This document shows positions 42,534 to 50,979 of a DNA stretch of 58,647 nucleotides, in pieces. A program made the position numbers and the translations under genes. Source of the DNA: CAZJRB01 sp964547995 (lineage in GTDB: Bacteria; Planctomycetota; Planctomycetia; Pirellulales; Thermoguttaceae); contig CAZJRB010000032.1 in assembly GCA_964547995.1 (NCBI GenBank), forward strand, positions 1 through 58,647. Direction: 5' to 3'. The notes beneath the pieces are model-generated. The model was not told where the DNA came from, searched no databases, and saw only the letters and a list, made by a program, of their open reading frames with translations. The number at the start of each line of letters is the position of its first letter. Within the stretch, counting starts at the first letter, position 1.

Positions 42534-42569
42534 GACCCTACGCATGTTGCCGGCCCCTCACGTCCAAGA

Positions 42570-42714
42570 GTGTGCCGCGATTGTGCCGGCCGTGCAAAAC
42601 CGTTCGTGGAAATCCGATCGCGACTGGCGCACTCGCCGCCGAGCACCTTGTCCGGGTCTCGTCGGTCTGGTACACGCTCATCACACAAGCACGGCCGGCA
42701 CAGCCGCGGCACAC
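42570..42714. repeat. Imperfect 26-bp inverted repeat (GTGTGCCGCG family)
   Basis: The arms 42570-42595 and 42689-42714 match in 24 of 26 positions around a 93-nt loop; the right arm is followed by TTTTTG. Together with the preceding palindrome it fills the 302-bp gap between the UbiD-family gene and the convergent VWA gene. No gene is present. Confidence 0.8.
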
Positions 42715-42744
42715 TTTTTGGTTGTAGCTACAACCACCAACTCA

Positions 42745-45324
42745 CTACCCGCCCCGGATCGCCCTCGCCCGGCGGATCATGTCGACGAACTCGCCGCGGT
42801 ACCCGTGCGGGTCCTGGCCGAGCGCCCCGCCGGCAAACTCCTCGACGGCCGCCATAGTCAGCTTGCCGCAGTGGGGCGAGTTGCGAAGCAGCATTCCGAA
42901 GGATGCGACCGCCGCCGCGAAGCGGAAATCGCCCGACGCCTTGGCAAACCGCTTGCCGTCATCCTTGCACACGAACTCCAAGAGCTGGCTCTGCTCTTCG
43001 TCGGGCTTTTTGTAGCGGAGGCCGAGCGTCAGCAATTCCCCACTTCGGGCGGCCGCGTTGAGTTCCTTTTTCGGAACGCGCCGGTATTTCGAGCCGGTCG
43101 GGGCCCCTTCGTCCCCGGCCAGTTTCCGGGGCACCAACTCGTACAGCGCGGTGACCGTGTGCCCCGCGCCGATCTCCCCGGCGTCCTTCGTGTCGTCGTC
43201 GAAATCCTTCCGGGCCATCACCCGGTTCTCGTAGCCGATCAGCCGGTAGGCATACACCTCGCCCAGGTTGAAATCGACCTGGAGCTTCACGTCCTTGGCG
43301 ATCGTCACCAGGTTGGCCGACATCTCCTCGACGAGCACCTTGTGGGCCTCCTGCACGTCGTCGATGTAGGCGTAGTTCCCGTTGCCGTTATCGGCGAGCT
43401 TCTCCAGCTTCGAGTTCTTCAGGTTGCCCGTGCCGAATCCCAGCACGGTCAGGAACACACCACTTTTGGCCTTGTCCTTGATGAACTCGACCAGCTCGTC
43501 GTCGTCGGTGATGCCGACGTTCAGGTCGCCGTCGGTGCAGAGGATGACGCGGTTGGCGCCCTTCTTGACGAAGTGCTTCGTCGCCTGCTCGTAGGCCGTC
43601 TTGATCCCGGCGCTTCCGTGGGTCGAGCCGCCGGCCTGCAAATCGTCGATCACCGAAAGGATTTTTTTCTTCTCGTCGGCGCAAGTCGAAGGGAGCCGCA
43701 GCCCGGCCGAGCTGGCGTACGTGACGATCGCCACCCGGTCGTCCTCATTCAGCCCCTTAACGAGCATTTCCATGGCCTGCTTCACCAGCGGCAACTTGTT
43801 CTCGTCGCGCATCGAGCCGGACACGTCGAGCAGGAACACCAGGTTGCTCGGCCCGCGCTCGTCGCGGTGGACCTCCCGGCCCTTCAGCCCGATCCGCAGC
43901 AACCGGTGCCGGGGGTTCCACGGGCAGGAGGCCACCTCCATGTTGACCGAGAAGGGGGTCTCGCCTTCCGGCAGGGGATAGTCGTAGTTGAAGTAGTTGA
44001 TCATCTCCTCGATCCGCACGGCGCCGGGCGGCGGCAGACGGCCGTCGCGGAGAAACCGCCGGACGTTGGAGTACGACGCCGTATCGACGTCGGCCGAGAA
44101 GGTCGAGATCGGCTCGTTCCGGGTCAGGTTGAAGTTCTTCTCGACAATCGGGTCGTACTGCTCGGTGCCGATGCCCTCCGGCGGAACGGGCGGATCACCC
44201 GTTAGACCCTCGCGACGCGACCGGTAGGCCTCCGCCGTCTTCCGCACCTCGTCAAGCTCTTGCTGCACCCTGGCAAGCCGGGTTTGGACTTCCCGGGCAG
44301 CTTCGGTATTTCCCTGCTGCTGAAGTTGTTGCTGCTCTCGAAGCAGCACGTTTTGCTGTGTCTTGAACTCCGCGATTTCCGCCCACTGCTTTGCGAGCTT
44401 GACCTTGTCCAGGCCTGCAAGCGCGTCCCTCCCTGGTCCTCCCGGTCCTGGCCCTGGTGGCCCTACGGCTTCGAATTTGTAAGTTTGCATCGACTCCTTG
44501 GGAATCCCCCTACCTCCCACGGCAATCGGCTCGCGCTCGGCAGGTGTGACCGGGCGAGGCCCCGCGACCCGTACCATAGCCGGTGGCATGCTTGGTGCGG
44601 CTGCGACTGGTGGAGGCGCTGGTTCGGTCGGCTTGGCCGCGGGGAGATCAGCAGGGGCGCCTGCTCCCTCGCCCTCGGCAATCTCTCCTTGCCAGCCGCT
44701 TTCTTCTTCAGTGCCCGCGTCGTCCAGTGCGGGCTCCTCACAAGGCGCAGGGAGAAGGGGCAAAGCCTCTGGGGACGATGTTTCTGTCGGTCGCGGAAAT
44801 TTCGCCGCCGCTCCAACCGGTTCCGGGGAGAAAGCGGGGGCCTCCGGCGCCTGCTGAGCCGGTGCCTCACTCCCGGTTGTCCATTCTTTCCAGTGGCCGG
44901 AACCATCGCTTCGCGCAAGCTCGCGATCCGGCGGGAAGAACCACCGTGAGAACAGGGGCGTCAACAGCAGCAGACAGACGGTCACCGCCAAGGCCGCCAG
45001 GGGCCAGCGGCTTCGTCGCGGTTTGTCGGCGGGCGGGGGAGTCGGTTTCGTTTCCATGACGGGTTCCTCCAACTGGCTAAGGTGTTTTTCGACCGCTGCG
45101 TGCAGCGACGCGGACGGCCGCGCTTGGGAAGTCTGGCGATGTGCCTGACAGACGTGCCCGGCCAGCGCGGTCATCTCCTCGACCGTGCGTCGGGCCTTTT
45201 CGTTGTGAGCCAGTTTTGCCTCGAGTTCCGCCCGCTCCTTGGCGTCCAGCTCACCCAGTGCATAAGCGGTGAGCCGGGCCTCGTTCAGTTCGCGTCGGCT
45301 GAGGTCTTCGTGATTGGAGTTCAT
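42745..45324 (-). CDS. Anti-sigma-like membrane protein with C-terminal von Willebrand factor A domain
   Basis: The 859-residue protein combines, in order, an anti-sigma-like N-terminal helical domain (residues about 1-65, NEARLTAYALGELDAKERAELE...), one membrane segment (about 108-127), a proline/glutamate-rich linker, a coiled coil (about 320-370, EFKTQQNVLLREQQQLQQQ), the VWA N-terminal segment NEPISTFSADVDTASYSNVRRFL, a VWA domain with the metal site DVSGSM, and a DUF3520-type end. This is the YfbK-type VWA arrangement fused to a sensor stalk. The gene follows an ECF sigma factor at 94 bp. The N-terminus probably binds sigma in the cytoplasm, while the VWA domain acts outside. The classical zinc cysteines of anti-sigma domains are missing. 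Confidence 0.88.
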   Translation of the reverse strand: MNSNHEDLSRRELNEARLTAYALGELDAKERAELEAKLAHNEKARRTVEEMTALAGHVCQAHRQTSQARPSASLHAAVEKHLSQLEEPVMETKPTPPPADKPRRSRWPLAALAVTVCLLLLTPLFSRWFFPPDRELARSDGSGHWKEWTTGSEAPAQQAPEAPAFSPEPVGAAAKFPRPTETSSPEALPLLPAPCEEPALDDAGTEEESGWQGEIAEGEGAGAPADLPAAKPTEPAPPPVAAAPSMPPAMVRVAGPRPVTPAEREPIAVGGRGIPKESMQTYKFEAVGPPGPGPGGPGRDALAGLDKVKLAKQWAEIAEFKTQQNVLLREQQQLQQQGNTEAAREVQTRLARVQQELDEVRKTAEAYRSRREGLTGDPPVPPEGIGTEQYDPIVEKNFNLTRNEPISTFSADVDTASYSNVRRFLRDGRLPPPGAVRIEEMINYFNYDYPLPEGETPFSVNMEVASCPWNPRHRLLRIGLKGREVHRDERGPSNLVFLLDVSGSMRDENKLPLVKQAMEMLVKGLNEDDRVAIVTYASSAGLRLPSTCADEKKKILSVIDDLQAGGSTHGSAGIKTAYEQATKHFVKKGANRVILCTDGDLNVGITDDDELVEFIKDKAKSGVFLTVLGFGTGNLKNSKLEKLADNGNGNYAYIDDVQEAHKVLVEEMSANLVTIAKDVKLQVDFNLGEVYAYRLIGYENRVMARKDFDDDTKDAGEIGAGHTVTALYELVPRKLAGDEGAPTGSKYRRVPKKELNAAARSGELLTLGLRYKKPDEEQSQLLEFVCKDDGKRFAKASGDFRFAAAVASFGMLLRNSPHCGKLTMAAVEEFAGGALGQDPHGYRGEFVDMIRRARAIRGG

Positions 45325-45418
45325 GATCGTATCTCGCTCTGGTTAAGCTGAAACTGCACAGGTGCAGGTTGCTTTCGCTCACCAGCCCGGCTGCTCTCAG
45401 CAGCCGGGCTGATTTGAT

Positions 45419-45997
45419 TCATGGTGCCGGTGATTTCTCCAGTCGCCGCCGGACGGCGGGGTGGTCGGCCGGTTTCCCTTCGAGCAGCCGGCCGACCGCC
45501 GGACTCGCCCGCAACGCTTTCATCGCCCGATGGACCATCACACGGGTAGCGCCCTCGCTGCGGCCGACGACCCTGGCGATCTCGAAATAGCTGAGCCCTT
45601 CGCTCCAGAGCAGCACCGCCTCGCGCTGGTTTTGCGGGAGCCGGTCGACCAGCAGGTTGAGCCGGTCGTACAGCTCGCGGCGTTCGGCCGTGGCGGCCGG
45701 ATCGGGTTCCTTGCTTTCGCTCATCATGGTCTCCGCCTGGGCAAGCGACATGTTTCGGCCGCGGCTCCGCAGCAGGTCGATCGTCTTGTTGCGACACACG
45801 CTGAACAGCCACGGGGCCACGCGGTTGCGCAACTCGTCGGGCGACTGCTCGCAGAGCCGCAGGAAGACGTGCTGGACCGCGTCGGCGGCGGACTCCTCGT
45901 CGCCGAGCATCCTCGCCGCAAAACGCATCAGCGGGACCTCGTACCGTTCGAGCACCGAGAGGACCCACTGCCGTCGGTCGGGAGCGGTCTGAGACAT
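45419..45997 (-). CDS. ECF-family RNA polymerase sigma factor
   Basis: The 192-residue protein has a sigma-2 region (VPLMRFAARMLGDEESAADAVQHVFLRLCE) with the -10-recognition segment APWLFSVCRNKTIDLLRSR, and a sigma-4 region (LVDRLPQNQREAVLLWSEGLSYFEIARVVGRSEGATRVMVHRAMKALR) for the -35 element. This is the ECF pattern, including the conserved tryptophan-phenylalanine of region 2. It is the first gene of a two-gene operon with the VWA protein, which is likely its regulator. The C-terminal tail beyond residue 165 is short and proline-rich. Confidence 0.95.
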   Translation of the reverse strand: MSQTAPDRRQWVLSVLERYEVPLMRFAARMLGDEESAADAVQHVFLRLCEQSPDELRNRVAPWLFSVCRNKTIDLLRSRGRNMSLAQAETMMSESKEPDPAATAERRELYDRLNLLVDRLPQNQREAVLLWSEGLSYFEIARVVGRSEGATRVMVHRAMKALRASPAVGRLLEGKPADHPAVRRRLEKSPAP

Positions 45998-46196
45998 CGT
46001 TCTTCCTGGGGTGGCCCTGTTTACTCGTTCTACGCACCAACGTAGGATCTGTTACACAAAAAATCGAGCCCCGGGGCGAAAACCGGGGTACGTTATAGGG
46101 ACGGTCTTAACCTGGGGAGAGTTCCCAAGCCGGCCGGACAACCCACCCGAAAGGGTGGCACACGCAGATCACAGTGCAACGGCAGCGCTAAATGCC

Positions 46197-46275
46197 GTTT
46201 AGCGGGCGGGCTTGCCCGCCGCTGACGTTGTGAGAAGTCGGAATGCACAGCGGCGAGCAAGCTCGCCCGCTAAAC
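46197..46275. repeat. 28-bp palindrome (GTTTAGCGGGC family, second copy)
   Basis: The arms 46197-46224 and 46248-46275 match in 26 of 28 positions. The left arm shares 25 identical bases with the palindrome at 40473. The gap from 45998 to 46302 otherwise holds the presumed sigma-operon promoter region and, after the palindrome, a C-rich leader (46276-46302) before the next ATG. Confidence 0.85.
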
Positions 46276-46302
46276 CACCCACCACCGAACACCCATCACA
46301 CC

Positions 46303-47202
46303 ATGCCGCCGGATTCCCCTGTGCTCGATGCTGCTGTTGTCTGGGTGATCGCCGTCTGGCTGGCGGTCCTTGGCGGGGTCATCGGCAGCTTCCTCAACGT
46401 GGTCATCTACCGGCTGCCCGAAGGCATGAACCTGAGCGTGCCGGCGTCGCACTGCCCTAAGTGCAAGAAGCCGATCCGCTGGTACGACAACGTTCCGGTG
46501 CTAAGCTGGATTGTGCTGCGGGGGCGGTGCCGCGATTGCCGCGCACCGATCTCGATGCGGTATCCGCTGGTCGAGGCCGTTACCGCCGGCACGTTCGGAC
46601 TGCTGGCCGTGGTGGAGTATGCCTCGGGCGGGGCAAATCTGCCGCCGCTGCCGCCGGTCGAGATTGCCGGTCTGCCGGTCGAGACCGAACGCAGCAGCAC
46701 GCAACTCTACGCGATCTACGGGTATCACCTGGTCCTGCTCTGCACGCTGCTCTGTGCGGTGATGATCGAGTACGACGGCAAGCGCCTGCCGCGGTCGTTG
46801 TTCTACCCGGCGGCAGTCGCCGGGCTGATCGCACCGGTGATCTGGCCGCAAGTACACCCGGTGCCTGCTTGGAGCGGGTTGCAGGGCATTGCGGCCGGGT
46901 TGATCGACGGCCCGCTGGGGCTTGCAACCGGCGCCTGTCTGGGGTTGTTGGGTATTTGGATATGGCAGAAGAAACATCGCCGCGGGGCGGTCATCGCCCT
47001 GTCGGCCGTGGGGCTGTTTCTCGGCTGGCAGGCGGCGTTGGTGCTCGGGCTGGCAACGATGGCGATCGGTCTGCTGTTGAGACTGCTGGGCCGTGGAATG
47101 CCGGTAATGCGCCGCATCCCCCCCACCGCCGGGCTCGCCCCGGTAACCTTGGCTTGGATCGTCTTCTGGGCGCCACTTGTATCCCGGGGCAGTCCGTTGT
47201 AG
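46303..47202 (+). CDS. Prepilin peptidase-like (A24-type) membrane protein with a missing catalytic motif
   Basis: The 299-residue polytopic protein has the N-terminal domain of PilD/GspO: GVIGSFLNVVIYRLPEGM, then the CPKC...CRDC zinc knuckle and IRWYDNVPVLSWIVLRGRC. The first catalytic aspartate is present in EYDGKRLP (D-x4-P). The second motif, GxGDxK/R-L, cannot be found; the corresponding helix reads AAGLIDGPLGLATGACLGLLG. This suggests a non-canonical or inactive peptidase. A C-rich leader without Shine-Dalgarno precedes ATG 46303; an extended frame upstream is not credible. Its substrates would be the pseudopilins 6-14 kb upstream. Confidence 0.8.
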   Translation: MPPDSPVLDAAVVWVIAVWLAVLGGVIGSFLNVVIYRLPEGMNLSVPASHCPKCKKPIRWYDNVPVLSWIVLRGRCRDCRAPISMRYPLVEAVTAGTFGLLAVVEYASGGANLPPLPPVEIAGLPVETERSSTQLYAIYGYHLVLLCTLLCAVMIEYDGKRLPRSLFYPAAVAGLIAPVIWPQVHPVPAWSGLQGIAAGLIDGPLGLATGACLGLLGIWIWQKKHRRGAVIALSAVGLFLGWQAALVLGLATMAIGLLLRLLGRGMPVMRRIPPTAGLAPVTLAWIVFWAPLVSRGSPL

Positions 47203-47381
47203 TTTGACGTGAGCACCAAGAATAACTTTCCGGAGTCGAGAATAAAGGAGGGCACTTGCCCCCGGCCCATAACCGAACGAACGAAGCCCCGGAGGCAGGT
47301 GCCCCCTTCTTTCAATCCAAGTCGGGAAGTTGTTCATCAACCGATCCTAAGCACGAGATTTTGAAGATTGCGGAGTTTGGA

Positions 47382-48227
47382 ATGTCCGACGAACGTGAAC
47401 GAGCCGAGAACATTAAGAAGCTGCTTCATGCGCCCAGCTACCGCGTGGCCTACAAGGACGAGGAGTTTCTGGCCAGCTCGCGGATGCGGGCGGTCCGGAT
47501 GGAACTCGAGTTGCAGAAACCCGAGTTGGCCTTCCAGGACCAGAATATCAGCTCGACGATCGTGATCTTCGGCAGCACGCGGATTCCCGAGCCGCTGGAA
47601 GCGGAGAAGAAGCTCGAGCGTGCCCGGGCCCGGCTGGCCGACACCCCGGACGATCCGCGGCGGGCGCGCGCGGTCGCCCGCGCCGAGCGGATCGTGGCCA
47701 AGAGCCATTACTACGAGCTTGCCCACGAGTTCGCCCGCATCGTCTCTTCCGAATGCCAGGTAGAAGGCCGCCACGACTATGTGGTGGTGACCGGCGGCGG
47801 GCCGGGGATTATGGAAGCGGCCAACCGCGGCGCGTACGACACCGGGGCCAAGTCGATCGGCCTGAACATCCGCCTGCCGCACGAGCAGGCCCCCAACCCC
47901 TACATCACCCCCGAACTCTGCTTCCAATTCCACTATTTCGCCATGCGGAAGTTTCACTTTCTGCTCCGCGCGAAGGCACTGGTGGTGTTCCCCGGCGGAT
48001 TTGGTACACTGGACGAGTTGTTCGATGCGCTGACGCTCCGCCAGACCGGCCGGCTCCAGCACATCCCCATCATCATGTTCGGCCGCGAGTATTGGGAACG
48101 CGCCGTCGGCTTCCGGTATCTCGCCGACGAAGGGACCATCCTCGACGAGCACCTCGACCTGTTCCGCTACGCGGAAACACCGCAAGAGGCGTGGGAAATG
48201 ATCAAGCAATATCATCGCGAGCAATAG
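47382..48227 (+). CDS. LOG-family protein (TIGR00730-like, Rossmann fold)
   Basis: The 281-residue protein has the LOG signature PGGFGTLDELFDALTLRQTGR and the nucleotide-fold start TIVIFGSTRIPEP, plus VVTGGGPGIMEAANRGAYD. LOG proteins cleave nucleoside 5'-monophosphates such as cytokinin ribotides to the free base and ribose-5-phosphate; bacterial members are often only loosely tied to that role. A helical N-terminal extension of about 55 residues precedes the core. ATG 47382 is preferred; the frame is open further upstream without a supporting ribosome-binding site. Confidence 0.88.
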   Translation: MSDERERAENIKKLLHAPSYRVAYKDEEFLASSRMRAVRMELELQKPELAFQDQNISSTIVIFGSTRIPEPLEAEKKLERARARLADTPDDPRRARAVARAERIVAKSHYYELAHEFARIVSSECQVEGRHDYVVVTGGGPGIMEAANRGAYDTGAKSIGLNIRLPHEQAPNPYITPELCFQFHYFAMRKFHFLLRAKALVVFPGGFGTLDELFDALTLRQTGRLQHIPIIMFGREYWERAVGFRYLADEGTILDEHLDLFRYAETPQEAWEMIKQYHREQ

Positions 48228-48269
48228 CCGGGCGGGCCCCGCAAGACAAACCCGAGAAAGGCAAAAGAC

Positions 48270-49442
48270 ATGTTCCATTCACCGTGCGATCGTTGGCTGT
48301 TGAGCTTTTTCTTTTCCGCAGCACTCGTCCTGCCGGGGCCGGTGCTTGCCCAGGAGAAGAAGGAACCCGTCGAGGAACCGGCTGCCGAGGAACCGGCCGA
48401 TCCGTATGCGTTGCCCGAGGACGGCACGCCGGCCGAGTTGGCCGAGTTCATTCAGAAGGTGCTGAGCAATCCGCCTCAGGACGCCGAAGCCCGCATGAAG
48501 GCCATGCAAGCCATGCTGGACGCCGCCGACAAAATCGTGGACGCCAAGGCCGACGACAACCAGTTGCGAATGGCAGTGCGCGTGAAAATGATGTTCACCC
48601 GGGAGACAAAACAACTCGACGCGCTGGCCGAGAAGTTCCGGAAAGCCGGGAAACCGAAACTGGCCCGGCTGCTCCGCGGCGCCGTGCTGGGACGCCGGTT
48701 GAGCGAATCGATGCGAGGGCCTCGCGAGGATGCCGTCAAGAACGTCAAGAAGCTCATCGGTGAAATCAAGGCCTTCCTGGCCGAGGAACCGCTGGACCAC
48801 GAGACTGCCGGCCTGGCCATGAACGCCGCCCGGGTTGCGGAAATGACCGGCGACACGCCGTTGGCCGTCGATACCTACACCGCCTTCGCAAAAATCTTCT
48901 CGGCAAGCGACAACCCGCAGATCGCCGCCATGGGTAAGAGCATGGAGGACGTCGTCCGACGCTTGACGCTCGTCGGAAAACAAATGAAAGTCGAGGGAAA
49001 ACTGCTCGACGGAAAAGAATTCGATTGGGCCAAGTATCGCGGCAAGGTGGTGCTGGTCGACTTCTGGGCAACCTGGTGCGGGCCGTGCGTTGCCGAGGTC
49101 CCCAACCTCTTGAAGGCCTACGAGCAATATCACGATCTCGGCTTCGACATCGTCGGAATCAGTCTCGATCGCAGCCGCGAGCCGCTCGAACGGTTTATCG
49201 AGGAGAGGAAAATTCCCTGGACGATCGTATTCGACGAAGGCGGCCGCAACGCCACCGCCGACTACTACGGCGTGATGGGCATCCCCACCGTAATCCTCGT
49301 CGGCGCCGACGGCAAGGTCGTCTCGACCCGCGCCCGCGGCCCCGCTCTGTTCGAGGAGCTCAAAAAGCTGCTGGGCCCCGGCAAAGTGCCGGACACCGAG
49401 AAGAAGCCGGATACCGAGAAGAAAGCCGGCGCCGACCGCTAG
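48270..49442 (+). CDS. Secreted TlpA-like thioredoxin-domain protein
   Basis: The 390-residue protein has a signal peptide (about 28 residues, ending P-V-L-A-Q) and a low-complexity acidic linker. A helical domain comes next, then a C-terminal TlpA-type thioredoxin fold with GKVVLVDFWATWCGPCVAEVPNLL, the redox pair WCGPC, and the cis-proline segment MGIPTVILV. It would act as a periplasmic or surface disulfide oxidoreductase, for example in cytochrome maturation. The C-terminus carries the repeated DTEKK units. It sits alone between the LOG gene and the cysteine-rich protein gene. Confidence 0.92.
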   Translation: MFHSPCDRWLLSFFFSAALVLPGPVLAQEKKEPVEEPAAEEPADPYALPEDGTPAELAEFIQKVLSNPPQDAEARMKAMQAMLDAADKIVDAKADDNQLRMAVRVKMMFTRETKQLDALAEKFRKAGKPKLARLLRGAVLGRRLSESMRGPREDAVKNVKKLIGEIKAFLAEEPLDHETAGLAMNAARVAEMTGDTPLAVDTYTAFAKIFSASDNPQIAAMGKSMEDVVRRLTLVGKQMKVEGKLLDGKEFDWAKYRGKVVLVDFWATWCGPCVAEVPNLLKAYEQYHDLGFDIVGISLDRSREPLERFIEERKIPWTIVFDEGGRNATADYYGVMGIPTVILVGADGKVVSTRARGPALFEELKKLLGPGKVPDTEKKPDTEKKAGADR

Positions 49443-49659
49443 CCCAAGCCGTGCCGACATCCCGTCCCGCGGATGCTATCGCTGCTATCACGGTGAGAGT
49501 GCGCCCGCGCAGGTACGCAAAGCCAGGCGGACTGGGTACTATACACAAGCCCGAAGACCCTTTCTAATTCTAACGATTTTCTCGATTATCACGACCTTGC
49601 GGACGATAAATGTAGTTGAGGGTTGGGGAAATCTCTTGTCTGCACACGAGGAAATCAAG

Positions 49660-50220
49660 ATGATTAAGCAAATGATCTTCGTTGGGGTGATGGGGGGGCT
49701 GCTGGCGGGAAGCGCAGGATGCTGCGGGCTGTGGCACGGAATGTGCTGCCCGATGGGCGCTGATACGGTTTGCGGGCCGGAAATGGGTTGTGGCTGCGGG
49801 GAGTGTGGCCCGGCATGCGGTCCGTTGTGTAATCCGTGTTGCGGGGTCATCCGCGGTCCGGCGGCATGTGGCCCGCCGTGCGGGGACCCGTGCGGGAGTT
49901 GCGCGGGTTGCTGCCCGCCGTGTGGTTATGGCCTGCTGCGGTGTGTGGGGCGTTTGTTCTCCCCCAACTGCTGGTGCGGCGGCGGGTGCGGAGAGTGGTA
50001 TTGGGGTGATTTCTACAGCGCGCCGCCCGACTGCTGCGACCCCTGCGACCGCTGCGGGAATTTCACGGGCGGTTACGGCGGGTATGCCACGGGCAGGGGA
50101 TACGGCGTTGCTGCGGGCAATTGCCACTGCAACCATCCGGCGACTCAGCCGGTGTCGCGGAGTGTTCCCCGGGTTTCACCGACTCCGTCGGTTGCCAAAC
50201 CGAAGAATCCCAACTCATAG
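49660..50220 (+). CDS. Cysteine-rich exported protein of unknown function
   Basis: The 186-residue protein begins MIKQMIFVGVMGGLLAGSAGCC, a signal peptide with a weak lipobox (S-A-G-C), and then has about 29 cysteines, most in CGP/CGxC-type units (CGCGECGPACGPLCNPCC, CGDPCGSCAGCCPPCGYG), glycine and proline. It resembles secreted metal-binding or disulfide-cross-linked proteins of planctomycetes; no catalytic domain is visible. GAGGAAA precedes ATG 49660. It follows a TlpA-like thioredoxin gene, so disulfide formation or shuffling outside the cell is a plausible link, but this is inference. Confidence 0.8.
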   Translation: MIKQMIFVGVMGGLLAGSAGCCGLWHGMCCPMGADTVCGPEMGCGCGECGPACGPLCNPCCGVIRGPAACGPPCGDPCGSCAGCCPPCGYGLLRCVGRLFSPNCWCGGGCGEWYWGDFYSAPPDCCDPCDRCGNFTGGYGGYATGRGYGVAAGNCHCNHPATQPVSRSVPRVSPTPSVAKPKNPNS

Positions 50221-50327
50221 CAATATTCCTCAAACAATTCCTTTCCTCTGCCCACGGATAGACGGGTCCGTGGGTTTTTCTTTGCGCGCGTGCCAAACTC
50301 TTGGCAGCCGCCTCGCGTAATAAGTTT

Positions 50328-50449
50328 CTGTTGCGGAAAGTTGGGTGCCATGCCCACGCTTGCGTGGGCATGTCGTGAATCCCGCAAGAAACCGCTACAT
50401 GCCCACGCGAGCGTGGTCATGGCACCGAAAATCCAGCTTTCCGCAGCAG
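50328..50449. repeat. Nested inverted repeat (TGCGGAAAG family)
   Basis: Outer arms CTGTTGCGGAAAG (50328-50340) and CTTTCCGCAGCAG (50437-50449) are near-perfect complements, with inner TGCCATGCCCACGC and GCGTGGTCATGGCA. A separate perfect hairpin, 50349-50372, lies in the left half. The rest of the gap to 50979 holds short frames but no gene I can support. Confidence 0.8.
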
Positions 50450-50979
50450 GTACGAATAAGATCAAGCGGCGCGGGCCTTGTTGGGGCCCCCGCCAACACG
50501 ATTGTCTATCTTCACAGCCCGGGCCGGGACGCCGGGGGCGTATTGGACGTGAGGTGCCACGTAGTCGGCAAGGCATTGCGTCCCCGGTGTTTCGGCCCGG
50601 GCCGTGTTATGCGCCGCCCGCGGGTGGGTGATGGATTTGCTCCGGTTATTCGAGTTGTGCGAAGAATAACAATCCCTGAACCGCCCACCTATGTCATACG
50701 TGCGCCCCCATGCGCCATAACCATCGCAATGCCTATTTGCCATGCGGTCGGGTCCAGCCGTTGCGATGGGACCAGCGGGGTCGGGTTGTAGAGGTTGAAG
50801 GAATTTCGCGGGCAAAAATCCGCTCGCGTTTCTTGACGAACGGCAAAACGTGATCTATGTTTGCTTGCAGCCGAAATGTCGGACCCGCTCTTCGGTTGTC
50901 TTCCCCTGTTGAACACACACCGAGGACGTCGTCGTGCGATGCCGGAAGGCGCGGCGCGTTGACCATCACGGACGACATC

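Noticed and set aside
49490..49560. Possible cyclic-di-GMP-I riboswitch: contains ACGCAAAGCC upstream of the cysteine-rich protein gene
   Set aside because: Only this conserved core string is present; the GGCAAACC and GGGTTGCC halves that form the closing stem are missing. A covariance search with the GEMM-I model would settle it.
50462..50815. Minus-strand open frame of 117 codons
   Set aside because: Composition is scattered, there is no ribosome-binding site or recognisable domain, and the frame lies in repeat-rich spacer DNA.
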